DNA from: Algorimicrobium hallyeonense
GTDB taxonomy: Bacteria; Bacteroidota; Bacteroidia; Flavobacteriales; Flavobacteriaceae
Assembly: GCF_042657385.1 (NCBI RefSeq)
Contig: NZ_JBHSLA010000002.1
Span: 248,001 to 312,000 of the forward strand
DNA: 64,000 nucleotides
Reading direction: 5' to 3'
A model generated the notes under the pieces. That model did not search any database. It was not told the DNA's origin and saw only the letters and a list, made by a program, of their open reading frames with translations. The position numbers and the translations under genes were made by a program. This document shows, piece after piece, positions 60,483-64,000 of this stretch (position 1 is its first letter; every line of letters begins with the position of its first letter).

Positions 60483-61433
60483 TTACTTTTTAATTAACCC
60501 TAATTCAATAAGACGCTCATTTAAAAATTCGCCCGCCGTAATGTCATCAAATTGTTTTGGGTTATCCTCGTCAATACAACTTTCTAAAACGTCCAATTTC
60601 ATATCGCTTATAGGATGCATGAAAAACGGAATGGAGTAGCGTGAAGTTCCCCAAAGTTCTCTTGGTGGATTGATAACGCGATGGATGGTGGATTTTAATT
60701 TATTATTGGTATGTCTTGATAACATATCACCCACATTTATCATTAATTCATCAGGTTCTGCAATGGCATCTAACCATTTACCTTTATGGTTTTGAACTTG
60801 TAAACCACGACCTTGAGCACCCATTAATAGTGTAATTAAATTTATATCACCGTGGGCAGCAGCACGAACTGCGTTTTTAGGTTCATCTACAATTGGTGGA
60901 TAGTGGATTGGACGTAAAATACTATTTCCATTATGTATGTAATCATCAAAATAGGTTTCTTCTAATTTTAAATGCAATGCTAAAGCACGCAACACATATT
61001 TAGCTGTTTTTTCCAACATGCGGTACGTTTCTTTTCCAGCTTTATTAAACTCCGGTAGTTCTTTAACTTCTACATTTTTAGGGTATTCTGCTTCTAATTT
61101 TGGATTGTTTTCTACAAATTGTCCAAAGTGCCAGAACTCTTTTAAATCGCCTTCTTTCTTACCTTTAGCGCTTTCTTTTCCGAATGAAATATAACCACGC
61201 TGGCCACCAATGCCTTCAATTTCATATTTTTGCTTGGTTTCTAAAGGGAGTTCAAAGAAGTTTTTTACTTCTCCATATAAATTATCGACTAGTTTATCAT
61301 CTAAAAAGTGCCCTTTTAAAGCAACAAAACCAATTTCTTCGTAGGCCTTTCCTATAGCATCTACAAATTGTTGTTTGCGTTTTGGGTCTTCGGATAAAAA
61401 ATCTTTTAAATTAACACTTGGTATCGTATTCAT
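60483..61433 (-). CDS. Isopenicillin N synthase-like 2-oxoglutarate/Fe(II) oxygenase
   Basis: The 316-aa non-heme iron enzyme has the facial triad H194 and D196 in AAHGDINLITLL and H251 in STIHRVINP, plus R265 in RYSIPFFMHP, which binds the 2-oxoglutarate carboxylate. The N-terminal DIOX_N domain is intact (IGKAYEEIGFVALKGH). Such enzymes are common in bacteria and are usually unassigned. It is the first gene of the tight five-gene operon; a TACATTTG -7 box (61464-61471, minus strand) lies 30 bases upstream of its start. Confidence 0.9.
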   Translation of the reverse strand: MNTIPSVNLKDFLSEDPKRKQQFVDAIGKAYEEIGFVALKGHFLDDKLVDNLYGEVKNFFELPLETKQKYEIEGIGGQRGYISFGKESAKGKKEGDLKEFWHFGQFVENNPKLEAEYPKNVEVKELPEFNKAGKETYRMLEKTAKYVLRALALHLKLEETYFDDYIHNGNSILRPIHYPPIVDEPKNAVRAAAHGDINLITLLMGAQGRGLQVQNHKGKWLDAIAEPDELMINVGDMLSRHTNNKLKSTIHRVINPPRELWGTSRYSIPFFMHPISDMKLDVLESCIDEDNPKQFDDITAGEFLNERLIELGLIKK

Positions 61434-61518
61434 AAGGATATAGTTTTTAATGCGTATGTATTACAAATGTACGAAAACATTATAAAGTTTGGAATACTAT
61501 TTATTGTTAGATTGTTAT

Positions 61519-61546
61519 TTGTAATAATCAATTTATAGTATATTTG
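61519..61546 (+). promoter_or_regulatory. Promoter of the fused E1 dehydrogenase gene
   Basis: TTG at 61519-61521, 17-base spacer, TATATTTG at 61539-61546. The start of transcription would be about 61553, 7 bases before the ATG at 61560 and 28 before the ATG at 61581. Confidence 0.7.
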
Positions 61547-61559
61547 ACAAACGAATTTT

Positions 61560-63566
61560 ATGATCAATACAGCCTCATCTATGAGTAATATAACCTATAA
61601 TAAAACTGGTCTTGATAGTAGTGAGTTATTAGAACTCTATAAGCGTATGCTAAAACCACGTTTAATAGAAGAAAAAATGTTAATTCTATTACGCCAAGGC
61701 AGGGTTTCTAAATGGTTTTCAGGAATAGGCCAAGAAGCTATTTCTGTAGGTGTCACTATGGCTTTGCATTCTGATGAATACATATTGCCTATGCACAGAA
61801 ATTTAGGTGTTTTCACCACGCGTGATATTCCTTTATATCGCTTATTTAGCCAATGGCAAGGAAAAGCCAATGGTTTTACCAAAGGTCGTGATCGTTCCTT
61901 TCATTTTGGAACACAGGAATTTAAAATTGTTGGTATGATTTCGCATTTAGGGCCGCAATTAGGTGTTGCCGATGGGATTGCATTAGCAAGTAAATTAAAA
62001 AACACGAAGGAAGTTACAGCTGTTTTTACAGGTGAAGGAGGAACTAGTGAAGGTGATTTTCACGAAGCATTAAACGTGGCTTCAGTCTGGCAATTGCCGG
62101 TTTTATTTTGTGTAGAAAATAATGGATACGGTTTATCTACACCAACTAGCGAACAATATAATTGTGAAAATATTGCGGATCGTGGCATTGGTTATGGCAT
62201 GGAGTCACACATAATAGACGGAAATAATATTATAGAAGTTTATACCAAGATGCGCGATTTAGCGGAAAGTGTTCGTCAAAATCCTCGTCCAATTTTAATT
62301 GAATTTAAAACCTTTAGAATGCGTGGCCATGAAGAGGCGAGTGGCACCAAATATGTGCCACAAGATTTAATGGATATGTGGGCGAAGAAAGATCCGTTAG
62401 AAAATTTTCAGACATTTTTGAAAGATGAAAATATTCTCACAGAAGCAAATGACGTGGAAATGAAAGAGGCTATTGTGTCTGAAATCAATGAACATTTACA
62501 AATGGCTTTTGATGAAGAGGCAATAATTCCAAATGAAAGCACGGAATTACATGACGTTTATAAATATTTTGATTATCAGGAAATTAAACCAAATTCAAAC
62601 ACAGAAGAAATACGCTTAATTGATGCTATTTCTGAAGGTTTAAAACAGTCCATGGAGCGTCATGACAACCTCATTATTATGGGTCAAGATGTGGCAGAAT
62701 ATGGTGGCGTTTTTAAAATAACCGATGGGTTTGTAGACGCGTTTGGAAAAGAACGTGTTCGAAATACACCTATTTGCGAATCTGCTATTGTGGAAGCTGC
62801 CATGGGACTTTCTATATATGGAATGAAAGCCGTTATGGAAATGCAGTTTGCTGATTTTGCAACTTCTGGTTTTAACCCGATTGTAAATTATTTGGCTAAA
62901 TCCCATTATCGCTGGAATCAAAACGCCGATGTAGTTGTGAGAATGCCATGTGGTGCTGGTGTTGCGGCAGGACCTTTTCACTCGCAAACCAATGAAGCTT
63001 GGTTTACCAAGACACCTGGATTAAAAGTGGTGTATCCGGCTTTTCCGCATGATGCCAAAGGATTATTAGCAACTGCTATAAACGATCCAAACCCAGTTCT
63101 TTTCTTTGAACACAAAGCTTTATACAGAAGTATTCGTCAGGATGTGCCTACAGATTATTTCACCATTCCTTTTGGAAAAGCAGCACGTTTACGGGAAGGT
63201 GCTGATGTTACCATCATTTCCTATGGCGCAGCTGTGCATTGGGCTTTAGAAACTTTAAACAACAATCCAGACATTCAAGCCGACTTAATTGACTTACGAA
63301 GCTTACAACCCATGGACACCGAAGCTATTTTTGAATCGGTTAGAAAAACAGGTCGTGCCATTATATTACAAGAAGATTCGTTGTTTGGTGGTATTGCTTC
63401 AGATATTTCATCCCTAATTATGGAAACATGTTTTGAATACCTAGATGCGCCTGTTAAGCGTGTGGCTAGCATGGAAACACCAATTCCATTTATAAATCAA
63501 TTGGAAGTACAGTATTTAGGAAAAGGAAAATTTGAAACCGCCTTGAAAGAACTGTTGGCTTACTAA
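61560..63566 (+). CDS. 2-oxoacid dehydrogenase E1, fused alpha and beta subunits
   Basis: The 668-aa thiamine-diphosphate enzyme joins an E1 alpha part (about 20-340) and an E1 beta part (about 350-668). The alpha part has the ThDP-Mg motif GEGGTSEGDFHEALNVASVWQLPVLFCVENN (158-188, GDG replaced by GEG). The beta part starts IRLIDAISEGLKQSMERHDNLIIMGQDVAEYGGVF and has the E of the GQDVAEYGG proton relay. The alpha part resembles the branched-chain 2-oxoisovalerate type more than pyruvate dehydrogenase. E2 and E3 are not in the window, so they must be supplied from elsewhere. An ATG at 61581 is an alternative start. Confidence 0.93.
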   Translation: MINTASSMSNITYNKTGLDSSELLELYKRMLKPRLIEEKMLILLRQGRVSKWFSGIGQEAISVGVTMALHSDEYILPMHRNLGVFTTRDIPLYRLFSQWQGKANGFTKGRDRSFHFGTQEFKIVGMISHLGPQLGVADGIALASKLKNTKEVTAVFTGEGGTSEGDFHEALNVASVWQLPVLFCVENNGYGLSTPTSEQYNCENIADRGIGYGMESHIIDGNNIIEVYTKMRDLAESVRQNPRPILIEFKTFRMRGHEEASGTKYVPQDLMDMWAKKDPLENFQTFLKDENILTEANDVEMKEAIVSEINEHLQMAFDEEAIIPNESTELHDVYKYFDYQEIKPNSNTEEIRLIDAISEGLKQSMERHDNLIIMGQDVAEYGGVFKITDGFVDAFGKERVRNTPICESAIVEAAMGLSIYGMKAVMEMQFADFATSGFNPIVNYLAKSHYRWNQNADVVVRMPCGAGVAAGPFHSQTNEAWFTKTPGLKVVYPAFPHDAKGLLATAINDPNPVLFFEHKALYRSIRQDVPTDYFTIPFGKAARLREGADVTIISYGAAVHWALETLNNNPDIQADLIDLRSLQPMDTEAIFESVRKTGRAIILQEDSLFGGIASDISSLIMETCFEYLDAPVKRVASMETPIPFINQLEVQYLGKGKFETALKELLAY

Positions 63567-63591
63567 AAGTGTAAATAAACTTTATATAAAG

Positions 63592-63631
63592 AAAAACAGC
63601 ATTGAAATTTCATAATTCAATGCTGTTTTTT
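63592..63631 (+). terminator. Intrinsic terminator of the E1 gene
   Basis: Fifteen-base arms aaaaacagcattgaa (63592-63606) / ttcaatgctgttttt (63616-63630) with a 9-base loop and T tract. It probably also acts on the minus-strand gene ending at 63655. Confidence 0.9.
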
Positions 63632-63654
63632 ATTATTTAATGACTCCCTTTTTT

Positions 63655-63999
63655 TTACGGGTTACTCTGTGCTTGCATATTTTTAGCAACAGCTTGGACA
63701 TCGTCTAAAACGCGTAAAAGATTCTCACTCCAAAGCTTGCTAATTTCAGCTTCGGTATAGCCACGTTTTACCAACTCTAATGTTACATTGAACGTTTCTG
63801 ATGCATCGCGCCAGCCTTCAATTCCGCCACCACCATCAAAATCGCTACTGATTCCTACATGGTTTATGCCTATTTTATCAACCATATAATCTATGTGGTC
63901 TACAAAATCAGCAACATTTACAGCAGGAGGAAAGCCTTCAATAGTTTTAGCCTTTTCATTTGCTAGACGTACAACTTCGCCATAATATTCAAAAAATTT
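63655..63999 (-). CDS. M19 family membrane dipeptidase, C-terminal part (cut by right edge)
   Basis: The frame is open to the right edge, giving about 114 residues that begin KFFEYYGEVVRLANEKAKT. The block DFVDHIDYMVDKIGINHVGISSDFDGGGGIEGWRD is diagnostic for renal dipeptidase-like M19 zinc enzymes, with the metal-ligand histidine in DHIDYM and the GSDFDG-type substrate loop. The end (EISKLWSENLLRVLDDVQ) matches the family C-terminus. Signal peptide and the HxD site lie beyond the window. Confidence 0.92.
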   Translation of the reverse strand, partial: KFFEYYGEVVRLANEKAKTIEGFPPAVNVADFVDHIDYMVDKIGINHVGISSDFDGGGGIEGWRDASETFNVTLELVKRGYTEAEISKLWSENLLRVLDDVQAVAKNMQAQSNP

Positions 64000-64000
64000 A

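Noticed and set aside
1..64000. tRNA, rRNA, CRISPR array, insertion sequence or prophage
   Set aside because: No such structures, transposase genes, integrase genes or regular repeat-spacer patterns were seen in reading either strand.

Overview
The window is a 64 kb stretch of AT-rich chromosome from a Bacteroidota bacterium, almost certainly a member of the Flavobacteriaceae. The evidence is two proteins with C-terminal type IX secretion (T9SS) sorting domains, a TonB-linked outer-membrane protein, BatA-like and DUF3667/DUF4834-type proteins typical of the group, promoters of the TTG...TAnnTTTG type, and weak or absent Shine-Dalgarno sequences. I see no rRNA, tRNA, CRISPR array, insertion sequence or prophage. 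Gene order, codon use and intrinsic terminators look like ordinary core and near-core chromosome.

Layout. 1-8 kb: a partial gene, a transglutaminase-like protein overlapping hutI (histidine catabolism), a secreted FG-GAP/VCBS-repeat T9SS protein, fumC, an amino-acid permease, a second T9SS protein and a 59-aa membrane protein with its own promoter and terminator. 8-15.8 kb: an outer-membrane beta-barrel receptor, an ArsC-like protein, prfB with its programmed +1 frameshift, threonine aldolase, YbaB/EbfC and oligopeptidase B. 15.8-20.5 kb: a probable sulfonolipid (capnine) locus, made of a cysteine-synthase-family enzyme and an alpha-oxoamine-synthase-family acyltransferase, next to a GNAT-like protein and an outer-membrane protein. 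20.5-26 kb: a surface-polysaccharide type run (DUF4834, YfhO-like, glycosyltransferase, flippase). 26-28.2 kb: two paralogous secreted proteins, each preceded by a sigma-54-like promoter. 28.3-34.5 kb: DUF3667 protein, uvrA, an ECF sigma factor followed by a 48-aa ORF, a cysteine-free endonuclease III and a thiol peroxidase.

34.5-43 kb: a thioredoxin-fold protein with a conserved protein of unknown function; a metallo-hydrolase; and a tight operon of a BatA-like VWA protein, a dihydroorotase-like protein that has lost most metal ligands, a DUF4870 protein and an esterase; then a glycosyltransferase. 43-50 kb: two peptidases (M61 and S10), a TIGR02757 protein, an EamA transporter, and a lipoprotein whose signal peptide is out of frame. 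50-57 kb: a DCC protein, a MutS2 without an Smr domain, a lipoprotein hydrolase, a YfcC transporter and ung. 57-64 kb: a very tight five-gene operon (2-oxoglutarate oxygenase, SUI1/YciH, DUF1835, nucleoside phosphorylase, cytoplasmic NMT1-like binding protein), a fused alpha/beta 2-oxoacid dehydrogenase E1, and the end of an M19 dipeptidase gene.

The parts with most potential for something new are the sigma-54-like paralogue pair, the five-gene operon at 57.5-61.4 kb, the capnine locus with its adjacent GNAT candidate, and the small proteins at 7.7 and 33.0 kb. No single defence or mobile system is visible. All product calls rest on reading the translated sequence; no database search was run.
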